Assembly (NCBI GenBank): GCA_029582265.1
Contig: CM055819.1
Location: 7,624,135-7,688,134, forward strand
Source: Zoroaster sp. YZ-2022
Lineage: Eukaryota; Echinodermata; Asteroidea; Forcipulatida; Zoroasteridae
Direction of reading: 5' to 3'
DNA: 64,000 nt
Shown: piece after piece, positions 31,460 through 43,501 of the stretch
Layout: each line of letters opens with the position of its first letter
Position numbering within the stretch: the stretch's first letter is position 1
Program-made: the position numbers and the translations under genes
Notes under the pieces: model-generated
Told to the model about the DNA's origin: nothing
Databases searched by the model: none
What the model saw: the letters and a program-made list of their open reading frames with translations, nothing else

Positions 31460-33900
31460 TGAAAATAGTTTTGTCCGAGGTGCTGTCATTTTTAAGAAAG
31501 GTGAAGTTATTACCCATAAATTTCAGTTTGAATTTATCTTTATTTTGGCCCGAGTCCTAAATTCTGTAAATGTGACCGGCTCCCCAAAAATGGGTATTAT
31601 GTCACAAAAAAAAGGAAAAAAAAGTTATATACATACATTGTAGTTGAATTGGTCACATTATAAGCTTTAATTTGGCATAGGTTTGACCCCTGTAGCATTT
31701 TCCATTCTGGAGATATATTAATATTTGCATATTCATATTTTACAATTTAACGAAAGTGCCTTCAGAGATACAGCCCTTTAAACATAGCAAGTGGAAAAAG
31801 AAATGAGCTAAAAATAAACTCTCTTGAATGCCCATAGCAACAGTTATTTGTAGGGGGTGTTAAAATCATATCACTACGAAATCATAACATTTGTGGTTTT
31901 TCTTCCCTAAAACGGACAGAGTAAAACAAACGACTAAAACAATGCACACAAAAACGTTTTTTTTTTTTCTTCATTGTTCATCAATATTAATATTTCTGAA
32001 AATAAATTATGAAAATATTGATATAATAGGCTAGAAGCCAACAAACCAACAACAAAAATCACTTTGTGAAGATTTTTTTCACCCTCTCCACATCGAACAG
32101 CCCTTTACGTGTAATAGCATAGCGGGACTTAATACGCTTTTTCGTAGAGCGGGTCACAGATTCCACAATGGGAATGAATACGGCCCTCTATTGACTAGTA
32201 TTGTCAAATTGAAAATGGATTTTCTCCTATGTGTGGACTGATTTAGCTTAACCTTACCACCCAGGTTAGTTGTGTATCTTGATTCGAAGAAAGATACTTT
32301 TAGAAGCAGTTTTGCCATCATTACCAATACTAGGCTATACCTTACCTTTGATAATTATCTATTTGTATGCTGGCTCAGCACCATAGTATCATAACCAATT
32401 TATTTACTGTGTTCCTTTTTACGAACCTTGAAATAACTGAATATAATTTGAAGGAATGAAATCTATAAGCCCCCCTAGTCATTGTGAATGTCTTGCTCAT
32501 TGATTCAAGTAACAATACGAAACGCTTCATTATGTACGCATGACTTGAACACAACGGTGTTACTTTTCAGCCTGGCCAGAGTTAGAATATTTAGAATATT
32601 TAGAATGCAACCCCTCTCTGACCAGTTAATTACATTTCAAGTATTTTCTTTTGTGTATTAGGCCTGTGATTTTTTTATTATTTTTTTTAATTTTTTTTTT
32701 ACAAATCTCCCTTTGCCTTGAAATTTTTTGAAAGAAGAGAAGTAGCCACTCGGGAAACAAAAATGTAGCCTGTATTGTGTCCAAACCTCTAGTTTCTTTG
32801 CTTGTGTTTTTCACTTTTTACTGGCAAGTTCCAGAATGTTTTTGTTAACATTTGAACTTTGATCATTTCCGTTTAGATAATATTTGTTGGAAGCTTGGTT
32901 TAACAATAATAAAGTTCCAAAATTAATTTATGATGGGACCCTCCATAAATTCATTATTGGGGCATATTTACTATAAACCGTGTTTCCCATGATTTATTTG
33001 AGAAATTTGTGATTTTAAATCATTTTTTTTCTCTTTTCCTAAGGTTAAATAGCAATGACCAGATCTAAAAGAAAATTGCAGGATTTTTTATTAAAATATT
33101 GACAAAAAGGCAAAACGTCTTAAACAATAATTAGATTATTATGACTGTACCATTTATTTTCAAAACAGAAGATTCTGTGGTTACTGGCATTGACAATAAT
33201 GCACAAACTTTGCCCACCACACTTAGACAGAGGGCGCTCTAGATGTGAGCAACTGATGTCAGAGTTAGAAATCAAGGGTTGTCTAGGCAACCTAAATTCC
33301 AATGGGGCATTCTTCTGATGAACTGAAGATGGTTGTCTGTTTGGCAACCTCAATTTTTGTTTTTAAATCAAATACCGATTTGAAGTTTTAGCTCAAACAT
33401 CTAGTTTCCTCTCTGATTTTAAAGATTTTCAAAAAGATTGTCAAAAATTCTAAATCAAAATGAACCATCTTGTCCATAGTTGTACAATTTCCCCTAGCCA
33501 ATTTGAGGTAGAAAAGTTAGCTGGTTATAGACAACGGTGGCGCCAGATATTGAAGGTGTTGTTGGCAGAATTGTTGGGGGGAGGGGTGGGGGGGGGCAAC
33601 CTGAGAGTCAGTTGCTCGGGGCAACCAGCTGATGTTCTTAATTTCACACCCTGAATGGCATGTGTCATATCATCTCATGTTTTAGGTCCACAGATAAAAA
33701 AGTTTCTGACCTGGCAGGTCAGTTGTCTCAGATTTAAGATATCACTGGGTGATCGGTCTCCTGGGAACATTCTTCAAGACACCAAGAAACCTAATGATAG
33801 CATAATGTCAGGACAATCATTACCTCAGATCCGACCTTTATTAAATATAGCAACTGCTGTACATCATTAGCATGCCTAGCTCTGGTCTGTTATCAGTTAC
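31460..33900. other. Intron segment with repeat fragments only
   Basis: Contains a single 81-bp-family unit (32275-32350), part of the TCCTCTAGACC family (32690-32805), and ends related to GTGACCGGCTC near 31573 and GAGCGGGTCACA near 32148. No exon, tandem array or long open frame that I can support. Confidence 0.4.
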
Positions 33901-34015
33901 ACATGTTGTAGGTGGCAATTTGAAGGTAGCAAATGTGACATGAAAGGGAAGGTTACAGCGTTGGTTTATGTGTTGGCAAAACTGCTTCTACAACTTGGGC
34001 TATAAACTCTCTTCT

Positions 34016-34278
34016 TTAACCAGTTCGCGTCGGAGGCCGTGTATACACGCATTTTTTTTTTGGACAGCGGATCGGAGAGCGTCTAAACACGCCACAGGAT
34101 TCTCGGGAATATTTGTATAGATTCCCAGTCGACGTGGCAACGAGCCATAAGCATACGGTGGAAGATGCGGTCTCCCTGGTCACGCTCTGGTGAGCACCAT
34201 TGGTTGTGTTTGTGCGGTAAAAATAAACCCGCCACAGGGTTCGGAAAAACTTTTTTATTCCCGGTGCGAACTGGTTAA
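34016..34278. mobile_element. TTAA-flanked MITE (AACCAGTTCGC family), copy 2
   Basis: TTAA|CCAGTTCGCGTCGG to CCGGTGCGAACTGG|TTAA. About 255 bp, differing from 6616-6879 at only a handful of positions, so both inserted or homogenised recently. Confidence 0.8.
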
Positions 34279-34989
34279 ATCAAGATAACCTATACATTCA
34301 ACAATCAACCAACGATTGAAGCAATCAACAATAACAATTTTCCCCTGTGAAAGTTTCAGCTTATTTCGTTTTTTTTTTTTTTTATGAAAATAAAGAATGG
34401 TGCATTTTGGCCAGAGTAACATTTCCTTTAACATCTAGAATTATGCCAACAATTCTCTTAGGACAGTTGTCCCTTTAAGATACCTCCAAGGAGAAAAATT
34501 TGTCAGCCATTCCAAGTTGGATTACCAACCTTGTGGCTTTTACTTTGTGGTAGAACCTACGAATTCTTGAGCTGGGCAGGCAGTGCGATAAAAAAAAAAA
34601 TAATAATAAAATAAAAAAATGGACAAGCGATAGACTTAGATTATTGTGACATACCTGAAGTTGACAGCTCGGCTCCCTTATTTGGTTTCCCGCTTATGAT
34701 GAGGGCAGTAGTAGGTCAGCATAGTTTACGGAATGCAGTGGTCATCGTTTAAGTTTGTATGTTAATTGCCTTTGAAGAGTGATAAACATGCATGTGGAAT
34801 AATAACAAATGGCCTTAATAGAATGCTAGATGACACTGTCATGAACTACATGTACATTCACATAACTTGCAGTGTAGTTGACAGAATAGTAATCCCATTG
34901 ATGTTTGTGTAAAACTTCAAACAAATCGAAACAAAATCATCAGTGTGGAATACCGGTATGGTTTAGGTCTTTAGACAATACCGGTACAT

Positions 34990-35276
34990 GAAGCCTGTGA
35001 TTCCTCAGGATTTTTCCTGATTTCAGGATTTTGTACAAATATCCCTTCTGCCTCAAAAATTTTCTTGAAAGAAGAGAAGTAGCCACCAATTGAAAGAAAG
35101 AAGTAGCCTGTATTGTGTCCAAACCTCTAGTTTCTTGTTTGTGGGGATGTGGAGAGTCTGTAAATCCTCCCAAATTAAACATCCATGAGGTTCAGGGGGG
35201 CTTTGTCCTCTAGACCAAAGGGAGACCCAGGCCTGCTACCCATTTTTCAGGATTTGTGACTTTTGTCAAATCACAC
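34990..35276. repeat. Dispersed repeat (TCCTCTAGACC family)
   Basis: Full-length example: CTGTGATTCCTCAGG and TTTTTCCTGATTTCAGG at the left; GAAAGAAGAGAAGTAGCC, CCAAACCTCTAGTTTCTT, GGCTTTGTCCTCTAGACC and TTTTGTCAAATCACA to the right. Confidence 0.65.
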
Positions 35277-35279
35277 TCT

Positions 35280-37260
35280 GAATACATGTAGGTACTGAAA
35301 TGGTTATTTCCATAATTGATGCAGTGGAACAGGAGATAGGCTAGTCCATGAGGAATGTCACATTATCTTGTGTGTATTAGGATTTATTTTATTTAGCTTA
35401 GAATTGGGAAGTCTCTCAAACGGGCCAGTACCGTATCTAAAGAACAAACTTATGCTCACCAGTTTTGATGTCAAGTACATGTGTAAACTATCCCGATTGG
35501 GAGATACCTGTATCCTGATTGAAGCCTTATTCTCCCAACGAGGATGCAAATAGACCCCAATCAGGGAAACCCTTGGGTGGCGTCAACACCTTCAGCCAAA
35601 TTAAGCTGAAATACAGCTTCTCTTCTCAGCTGAGTTATATTCTAACCCAACCCCTCCCACAAATTTAAAATAAATAATAAACATGGATTTGTTTATCTAT
35701 TTCTAGAATATAGCTTGCTTTTCTCAGGCATAGCAGCATTAGGCCTAATTTTGGTCTCTGGTAAAATTATGCTAATTCCCCAAACCAGAATCTGTCGGCG
35801 AAAATTGGGCTAAGCGATTTCTTGACTTCAGTTGGCTCATCTGAGGAACAGCTAAATGTGAATTCTCCCTCGGCAGAATGATTCTAACCCAATGAACCAG
35901 AGTCACTTATGGCATCTGGCAGGACAGTTACAAAGGGTAACATTGCTAACCAGACCTCCCTGTGATCGCTAGAAGTGTTTGGTATGCAACATGGCATTGT
36001 TGGGAATGTTGACAACACACATAACTTCATTAAGCTGTGTGGCATTATAAGATGTACCGTGAACAAATTGGGCAGCACGGTTTCAATTATCTTGCGGTTT
36101 GAAGAATTTTTCCGAGCGATTAAAAACTATCTGTGCATTCTTAATATAAATAAGGCAGTTCCTGTTTGTGACACTGATTGTTGAATTTATTTTAAGAAAT
36201 TCTTACATACTTTTCAAGTGCTTCATTTTCACTTACACACAATGCCAAGGCATCATTGTGTTAGCTAGCAATACCTTTGGGTGTCTTTTGGACCCCCTGT
36301 TTTCAAATGGACACCCTGTTTTATTTGTAATACACATGAAAAAGTGTCGAAAGTTTGGACATCCTGTTTTTTTTATTTAAAGAATAACATGTTGGAGCAC
36401 TGGTTTCAAATTCTGGCTTATACACTTCAAGAGACGGATGCAATTTAATGATTTTTGACAAGCTGTTACAGAGAATTAGTGTATTTGTCAAAGGAATATT
36501 AAATTGGTGTAAGGAGCAGGGGGGGCTTGTGGCTAGGCAGTCTATTAAGGGAATATGTGATTAATCATAATGAATGTTGACGTGGAAGTGTAAATATTTA
36601 GTGTCTGAATACCCTTGGGGGTAAACATCTGTTTTCTTTGTCTACCTCCCCCCCCCCCTGAAGAATATGTTAATTGTTGTGTCTGCAATTCTTTGCGTAG
36701 ATAATGAGGGATTAAGATGAGTCAATAGTAGGAATCGGTGTCCTGATTTGGTGTGGACTGGGCTTGGTATTTGTGGAATGACAGAATGAATAGCGGCTGG
36801 TGGATGCAGACTAACCCAAGCAGGGACTGAATTTGTATTTAAAAAAAAGAAAAAGTGTAAAACGATCTCACACGGAACAATGGGAAAGTTTGGATGAAGA
36901 AACTTGTTTAGAGTTAGTGCTCAAGGCCTTGTCTGGTCATGGTTTGATGATGTTTGGTTCATGTAGCGAGCAGATAATGGTCGAGTTGAAGATGATTAGG
37001 AACGGAGAACGTGATGTTGGGACTTTTCTGAGGCAACAGACATGCGTAATTAAAGCTGCGGATATTTGCAGTATCAGGAAAGAAGAAGTAAAAAAAAAAA
37101 CTTGCTAGGATGTGGGGAATCCAGTCGTGCGGGAGTTGGGTTACAGCTTTGGCATGCAAAGTAGCTGGGCTGGCAAGACAGTCTGCCATTTACAGACCAG
37201 CGCATTCCAATTCCAAATATGCTCAGGTCTTCCCAGTGTGACACTGTGTTTGGGAATGGC
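35280..37260. other. Intron segment upstream of the internal promoter, no supported gene
   Basis: No repeat arrays. A 91-codon open frame (36833-37108) contains lysine-rich ends and nothing recognisable; it has neither splice nor family support. Single-copy appearance contrasts with the repeat-rich DNA before 34300. Confidence 0.4.
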
Positions 37261-37269
37261 TGGTGGCCC

Positions 37270-37737
37270 ATGATTGGTCACAGACGGGCTGGCTCATTTG
37301 CATAGATGATGGACAGTACCAAGCCCACTAGCTCTCATCACACAGGGATGCCACATGTGTTCTAATAAGTCTGTGGGTCTTTCATAGGTGTAGTGCACAG
37401 TCTACAGTCAGTCATACTGTCAAGTTCATTAGATTTGTAGTCCCTGAGGGCATTGATGTGTACAGTGGTCCCATACCAGCATATACAGCCCCGACATACC
37501 ATCCTTCCTAGTCAGTGCAATCTTACCATATCCGGTGATCTAGTCACGTCACTCGTGCAGCAGCCGGCGGTGTTCTCAGTGCAATACACTCGTCTCTCTC
37601 GCTCTCCACTCTTCACTTCGGACTAACTGTCTCTAGCTTCGGCGTGGAGGAACGAAATACACGGTGAAGATATATAGTCCTGTTCTACTGAATTGACTCT
37701 GTGCACAAACACACACACACACTCTCTAGTAACCAAG
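37270..37737 (+). promoter_or_regulatory. Putative internal promoter and 5' leader for a headless rod transcript
   Basis: About 470 bases directly before the ATG at 37738, poor in repeats. Visible elements: inverted CCAAT (TGATTGGTCA, 37271), octamer ATTTGCAT (37296), double E-box CACATGTG (37352), CArG-like CCATATCCGG (37526, imperfect), CRE-like TCACGTCA (37544). The last 180 bases contain no ATG, and in-frame stops stand at 37624 (TAA) and 37675 (TAG). That is what a translated leader upstream of a true start should look like. No canonical TATA box. Start site unknown; a pyrimidine-rich stretch around 37580-37620 is a plausible zone. Inference from position and sequence only. Confidence 0.55.
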
Positions 37738-37977
37738 ATGGCTCTATCATCATCGTCCTCGTACAAGGCAAGCTCTTCAAGCGCCTCCTATAGCAGCTCA
37801 GCTGGGGGAGGCGGCGGCGGCTTGGTCTCCATGAGATCCAGCAGCATGATGCCCTCCTACCAACTAGACACAGCAGGATTTACAAACTACAAGAAACTCA
37901 GCTCAAAGTCCAAGAAACTAATTCGACAGAGCTACGAGATGGGGGACAGTGGTGTCGGCATGAAGAGATTATTTCAA
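37738..37977 (+). CDS. Alternative first exon of a catchin/myorod-like headless myosin rod protein
   Basis: 80 codons, ATG in strong context (ACCAAGATGG), ends in phase 0 before donor GTAGGC. Residues 2-40 are Ser/Gly-rich with a Gly6 run. Residues 45-80 read AGFTNYKKLSSKSKKLIRQS then YEMGDSGVGMKRLFQ, with RQS a possible basophilic kinase site. No acceptor is needed upstream, so it is a first exon. It can join exon 38602 or directly exon 43445, both phase 0. Joined to the rod it gives about 930-975 residues without motor or light-chain sites. Known internal-promoter rod products (molluscan catchin/myorod, Drosophila myosin rod protein) share this design; I do not claim sequence homology of the unique part. 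Confidence 0.82.
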
Positions 37978-38601
37978 GTAGGCATGGTTTTCTTTCTTAT
38001 CTGTACCAATCAATGTCAATATTATTACTAGAAAGGATAAGTTAGAGCTCTAGGGTATAATTTCTTGAGTATTATTGTATGACGATAAGTTGTTTTGACA
38101 GCAGTCAGTTTTGACAGCAGTTATACAAAGCATATTACAATTGACTGAGAAGTAAAGCTCTCAGTCTTAATTCAGAAAAGAGAGCATTGACTGTGGACAG
38201 AGCTTGGCCATTTTGCTTCAGCCTGGAGTATTTTGGTCCTATCGACATGCTGAAAATAACTGACATATCAAAGACATTCCTATAAAAGGTTATGAGGTAA
38301 TTGCCTTAAATGGGGCCTGTCTAAATATACATTTTCAAGAGGGGATTATATGAATAGGAAGGAATATATACTACTAAACATTGTCTGAGAATATTCATTT
38401 TGTAAACAAAAATTTAATAATCAAAACATTGACTAGGCTTGGAATTGATAAATAGTATAATGTTAATATTACAATATTAGAATACGACTCTTGGCGAAAT
38501 TGTTACAGTGGATATTTTATAGGCCTAGAGATTGGTTTTAACCATGAGTTAAAAAAGGTAACATTTTGATTGTATTATGTCTGTGACCCCCTCACCCCCA
38601 G

Positions 38602-38742
38602 CCGCCAGGTAAATACTCGGTCTGGGGTACAGATGCATCATCCTTCATAAGCTACAGCAAGTTGAGCGTTACGTCTAAACGGCTCATCCGGCAGAGTTAC
38701 GAACTTGGTGACAGTAGTGCCGGCATAAAAACACTCTTTCAA
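38602..38742 (+). CDS. Alternative second exon, duplicate of the first-exon motif
   Basis: 47 codons, phase 0/0. Reads PPGKYSVWGTDASSFISYSK then LSVTSKRLIRQSYELGDSSA, GIKTLFQ. Its last 37 residues match the last 37 of exon 37738-37977 at 23 positions, including LIRQSYE, GDS and LFQ. Both exons end TTTCAA before GTAGG, so the donor was duplicated too. Acceptor CCCTCACCCCCAG; the next AG, six bases on, would break phase. It can be included or skipped without changing frame, giving one or two copies of the motif. It contains no heptad pattern and is unlike any myosin heavy chain exon. Confidence 0.82.
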
Positions 38743-38875
38743 GTAGGAAAAATATTCAGTCTGTCTGGGTTTATTACCAGCGAAAAAAAATAGTCCATAG
38801 ACAAAACACAGTTTAGAGACAAGGTACCAGATCCAGACATAATTGCTGAAAACATGGCATATGTATTTAGGTCGT

Positions 38876-38990
38876 ATCCGAAATGACGGCTTTGGCTATG
38901 GCTATGGCTAGATCACTGTTTCTTCCTGTACTTCAGCATTGCCGCTGCAGCCAATAGCCATAGCCAAAAATGCTTAATTCGGACACAGTC
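38876..38990. mobile_element. Small foldback element
   Basis: GTCGTATCCGAAATGACGGC, TTTGGCTATGGCTATGGCTA against AATAGCCATAGCCAAAAATG, CTTAATTCGGACACAGTC: inverted arms of about 40 bp. It lies 130 bases after the alternative second exon. Confidence 0.6.
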
Positions 38991-38999
38991 TTATTTTAC

Positions 39000-41900
39000 T
39001 AATTTACTGCACATGCATACGATGTAAAGTATGCAGAGTAGTAGGCAATCAGAAATGCACCAAAAAAAAAAGCTCAAGGCCAAGTGGATTAAGCGTTATG
39101 TTTTGTGGGGATCGCATGGTTTAAAATCACAATGTTTGCCCTCTTTCTTTTTTAATCACTTTAAAAAAAAATGATATGAGAATCCCTTAAAAGCAGCTGG
39201 GAAAAAAAATGCTATTGTAATTCGGCTGTTGGATGACTTCATTACTAATAACCTAAATTAGTTTTTAGAAGGGAAATCAAAACTGATCTTTGCAGCAAAT
39301 TTAAGTCAGGATCTGTTACTTCCAAAAACTGTGAAAAAAAAGGAGAAAACATACAAAAAACAGCATGGAGATTTTTGCTAGGCCAGAGAGTAACATGCAT
39401 GCTGGGTTTACAGGCTGGTGTTGAGAATTTCACTTCTGTCAGTGTCATTGCCTAAAAACATTGAGATCAAAACGTTTGAATTCGGTTTTGTTTCATCTGT
39501 TTCTCTGACGTGTGATTGGACAGTTGATTGGAACAGTTGATGTTTACATGGCTGATTTTTTTTGATTTGCCGAATAGATGTGGCTGTCATATGACTAAAC
39601 GAACTAAAGACAACAAACCTATTAAACAAAAATTAATAAGTTTGAGCAAGATGCTAATAATTGTATTATAACCAAGCAGCTTCTCAACTACTTATGTTTT
39701 TAAAAATAATTCCTAAAGTCTGTATTATTTGTGTCCAGCTACGATTAATGCATGCAGTTAAATAATAGTTTCCATTGCACTGTCAAGCTGTCATGTTATG
39801 TATGGGAAGTTTTACATTATGTTTCACTTTAAAACAATGTTAATAATAAATAATAATAAACAAATAATTAACAAATTGGAACAGAACAGTTGTGCTTTGA
39901 CACCAGAAATGATGAAAATCCCAAACCGTTTTTTCCCCCCCAGAAAACTTGTACTAAATGATCAAGTTACCATCAAATTGAAATGAATATTTGTTATAGA
40001 TTTGTAAAGTTGATACATCTATTGTGATTTGTAAGGAAATATTACCAAGGTCTGTTCTTCTTCGCATATTGCCTCTTAGTCCAAGGACAACCTCATTCCA
40101 CTTCCAAATTCCGAGGATAAATTTAGCCAGCAGACCTGGTCTGCTGAGATCTGCTTTCAAACGGCGGTGTAGACTTCCCAAAAGTATGCTACAGATCAGA
40201 GTGTCAACATGCAGACACAGTGGGGTACCATGTAACCCCTGATGTGTTTGTTGAAAGGAGTTCTTCCGATGACGGGGGAGGGGGGGGGGGACCGATGATG
40301 ATGACGATGATATGAGAGGCACAGATGATGAGGGAGAGACGAGGACAACAGGCTACGTGGAGGAGGCTAACTGACAAGTCGTTGTCCTAATTGGATATGA
40401 CATTAACATAAACGGTAGCTTCTTGCCTACCAAGATATGCCATCATGACTCCAGCTTCCATTCTTAGATATTTTCTTGACATTTTAGATGATTTCTGTTT
40501 AGCTGAGGGAACGGTCGAGATGTAAGGAGAGCCTTAAGGTTCTCCTGTAAGAATGCCACTGTTGTTATACTCTTGGATCATTATACTGTGTATGAGGTCT
40601 TTTATAGAGATAAACCCTTGCTTTTCTTCCATATAAATGCATGTCGCCAAACAGAGGCTGGGAGGAAAATAGTCTGGCCCTTGTGTTATGCATGAAGAAT
40701 CAGTGCCTCGTTCTATCTGGTGTACAGGGAATTGGACAGAGATGATTGCAGCATGATAGGGGTCTATTGGGGTTTAGAAATGAGCACAAGATGTGTAGCC
40801 ATGGAAAATGTGATCATAATAACCCTTTAAGTAGGGGCTTCTGTCTGGCTTTGCAGATGGAGCTGCATCGCCGAGGAATGCTGTGAATTAGACGACATTC
40901 CATGATGTGGATTGGTATGAGAAAGACACCCCATCAGTTACGTGTACATCTGCCTGTCAAAGCATAAATAACACACTGGGAGTTGTGAGGCTGGCTTCCC
41001 CTTGTCACCAAATTTGGTTGCTATGGCTGTGTCTGGGATTGTGTAAACCATCTAGACAGATCTGGGATCTCTTATATTGTACATGTAAATATTCAGTCAG
41101 GACGTGAATGTATCTAGAATGAGATTCAGATCCCTGACGTTTTACTAGTCGGAAGTCATTAAACTAAAGCATGCCGTGTAGCCACGGATTCTGCCCCCAT
41201 GTTATGATACAACCTGGGAAGCGACAGTCTGGGGATCACTAGAAGAGGATACGACTTTCTATATCCTCAACTTTTTATATTATATAATCACAAAACCGAT
41301 AAGAAAAAAGATAACTTATTTATTTTATCTTTCACAACTTTGAGGGTTTTCCTGTAATGGTCATCATTTTAAAATCCATGTTTTTTTTTCTTTTTTTTCC
41401 TTTTTTTAAATTTTATATCCACTTCAAAATATAACTCTGAATGATTGATTCTGTATTGGTGTAAAAACTCAACCACTGTAGAATTGTTCCCTATTACCAT
41501 GGAGGTACACTATGACTATGAGTAAATATCCAGCTACACTTTATTCTTATTGACCTAAGGTCATCCCAGGGTACTGAAAATAATCCCATTGACCCTCAGG
41601 GGTCATAACATGACCTCACTGAGGTAACGTGCAACCTGGAATCTGTCTGTTAGTGTCCCATAGGGGCCCCTAATCTGGGGAATTAGGGTGATTGTTTAGA
41701 CAAATTGGGGGAAGTGGTTTGGCACTTAATTTCAAGGCCAATGAGGCCCTTGGTGTGTCTGAGAAGAAACATCTGGAGTTACTTGTGAGGGATATTTCTG
41801 GGTACACCATGACCGCACTTTACCTGTACCTGTTGAAATCAATGGTAGTTTTAGAAGAAGACATTGATATAACATTCTCAGTTTTACCTGAAACCATACA

Positions 41901-43430
41901 TGGGTTTTAGGTTAGTGATGGTGTCAAACACCTTGTGAAACTATTCTGCTTGAAATTTTCATTTTTGTTGTTGGAGAAATAATTGTAATCATTTAAGTGA
42001 AGTCCAAGTGCAATGTTTTTATATTCAGTCATATTTTATTTGACATTGATCATGATCCAGCGTTTTATATAATTCACAAAAGCTTCCATTTTTCATTAGT
42101 AATTTATAAGACATTTTCATTCTTTTATATGTAAGTATGCATCATTACAATGAATTAATCCACACAATGTTTTCTCTTTTTTTAAAGCATCATTTTTGCT
42201 TTTCTATCCGATTGTACATCCATAGAATTGTCAGTTATTAAAATGAGTAGATTTTGAAGTAAATTGTAATGGATTAGTTGTCATGGCAATAGTCCTATGT
42301 CTGGTAACACAGCGGCCATTTTGGTTTCCTACACACAACGTATTTTAATATCTAACCTGTCAATAAATCTATGGGTAATATAGGCCTACATGTAGTGAGG
42401 TTTTTGTCTATAATAGACTGCCTCATTAAGGTAGAGCTCTCAAACTTACACAAAATGTATTGTTTGTAAATTTGTTTGCGTTTGTGTATTTGTTTGTTTA
42501 TATTAAGAGGAAAATTGACAAGCTGAATTGCTGTGAGCTGCTGTAAATATAGCGAGTTTCGTTTGAATAATGTTTGGTTCCTTGACTTCAGTCGGTGACA
42601 AGTGCATATTTAAATATTAATTTCCCCTGACTTAAAACACTTGCTGTATCACATGATTCAGGGCAAGCTCTCGCATAGTAACCTCCATCTTGGGATAGTC
42701 TGGTACCTTTGTGTCATACACATTCAGTGTACATGTATACTGTGTATAGGTGTTAGACTTGGAACTCGGAACTGAGGTTACTGTGCAAGAGCTTGCCCCG
42801 AATCACGCGGTGTTTCTTTTTGTAGCAACAGCGAGTCAAGTCTGGGAAAATTCAAATTTAATATGTGCACCTGCCACTGACTGGAGTCAGTGTACTAGAC
42901 ATTATTCAGATGCAAGAAATGCTGCGTATACGCACAAGTCTTATGGGCTAATTCCATAGAAGGGACACATTCGTTGTCCCATTTGTCACTGTGTTCTTGC
43001 CACTGTTCTAATGAAAGTCAACCATTGTGCTGAAAACTTCTGCAATCTGGTGCTGCAGACGAAAATGGCAGGATTTTGAATGTTTTGGTGACACATGAAA
43101 AACAGGACATGCCTTATATGGGATTAGCCAACTACAAAATTCTTTAATGGTTTTATGAAAAGCTGGTATGCACATTTGATGATAATTTGTATCATCATTT
43201 GAATAGTTGGCCCTTTTGGGTTCATCTTTGTATGATGAGAAGTCAAGGAACAATACTTAATAAATATTTTGTTTAAAAAATTACCAGCCAGGTCACTCAC
43301 TATCGTGTGCATACCAACTATCTTGTGCATACCAACTATCTCATAATTGCTCACTTGGTTTTCGTTTTGCTCATATCTTGCCTTTATCAGCATTATTGTA
43401 AACCAATAACTGGATATCGATTTTTTTTCC
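39000..43430. other. Intron between alternative exons and the shared rod exon
   Basis: Mostly AT-rich and of low repeat content. No third copy of the LIRQSYE motif and no further exon found in any frame. A G-run (40276-40290) and poly-T (41382-41406) are the only low-complexity runs of note. Open frames here (for example 41692-41910) match nothing I recognise. Confidence 0.45.
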
Positions 43431-43444
43431 CCACTTACCTATAG

Positions 43445-43501
43445 GCTCGCATTGAAGAGCTTGAAGAAGAGTTGGAAGCCGAAAGACAGGCTCGTGCTAA
43501 G
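43445..43501 (+). CDS. Mhc: Mhc exon (window 16): shared entry exon of the rod
   Basis: 19 codons, phase 0/0, residues 689-707: ARIEELEEELEAERQARAK. This is the conserved (A)RIEELEEE.EAER..RAK block of muscle rods. Acceptor CACTTACCTATAG, donor GTAAGA. It is the only exon that can accept both the full-length chain (from 28024) and the alternative exons (from 37977 or 38742). From here to the stop there are 848 codons, close to the shared rod length I recall for molluscan catchin. Confidence 0.97.

Noticed and set aside
36833..37108. 91-codon open frame upstream of the alternative promoter
   Set aside because: No recognisable domain, no splice signals fitting the rod frame, ordinary AT-rich intron composition.
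37671..37676. TATATA as a TATA box for the alternative first exon
   Set aside because: Only about 60 bases before the ATG and inside what looks like leader. It would leave a very short 5' UTR; possible but not preferred.
37880..38742. Resemblance of the LIRQSYE/GDS motif to calponin-type repeats
   Set aside because: Only a few glycine, serine and methionine positions line up by eye; not enough to claim homology.
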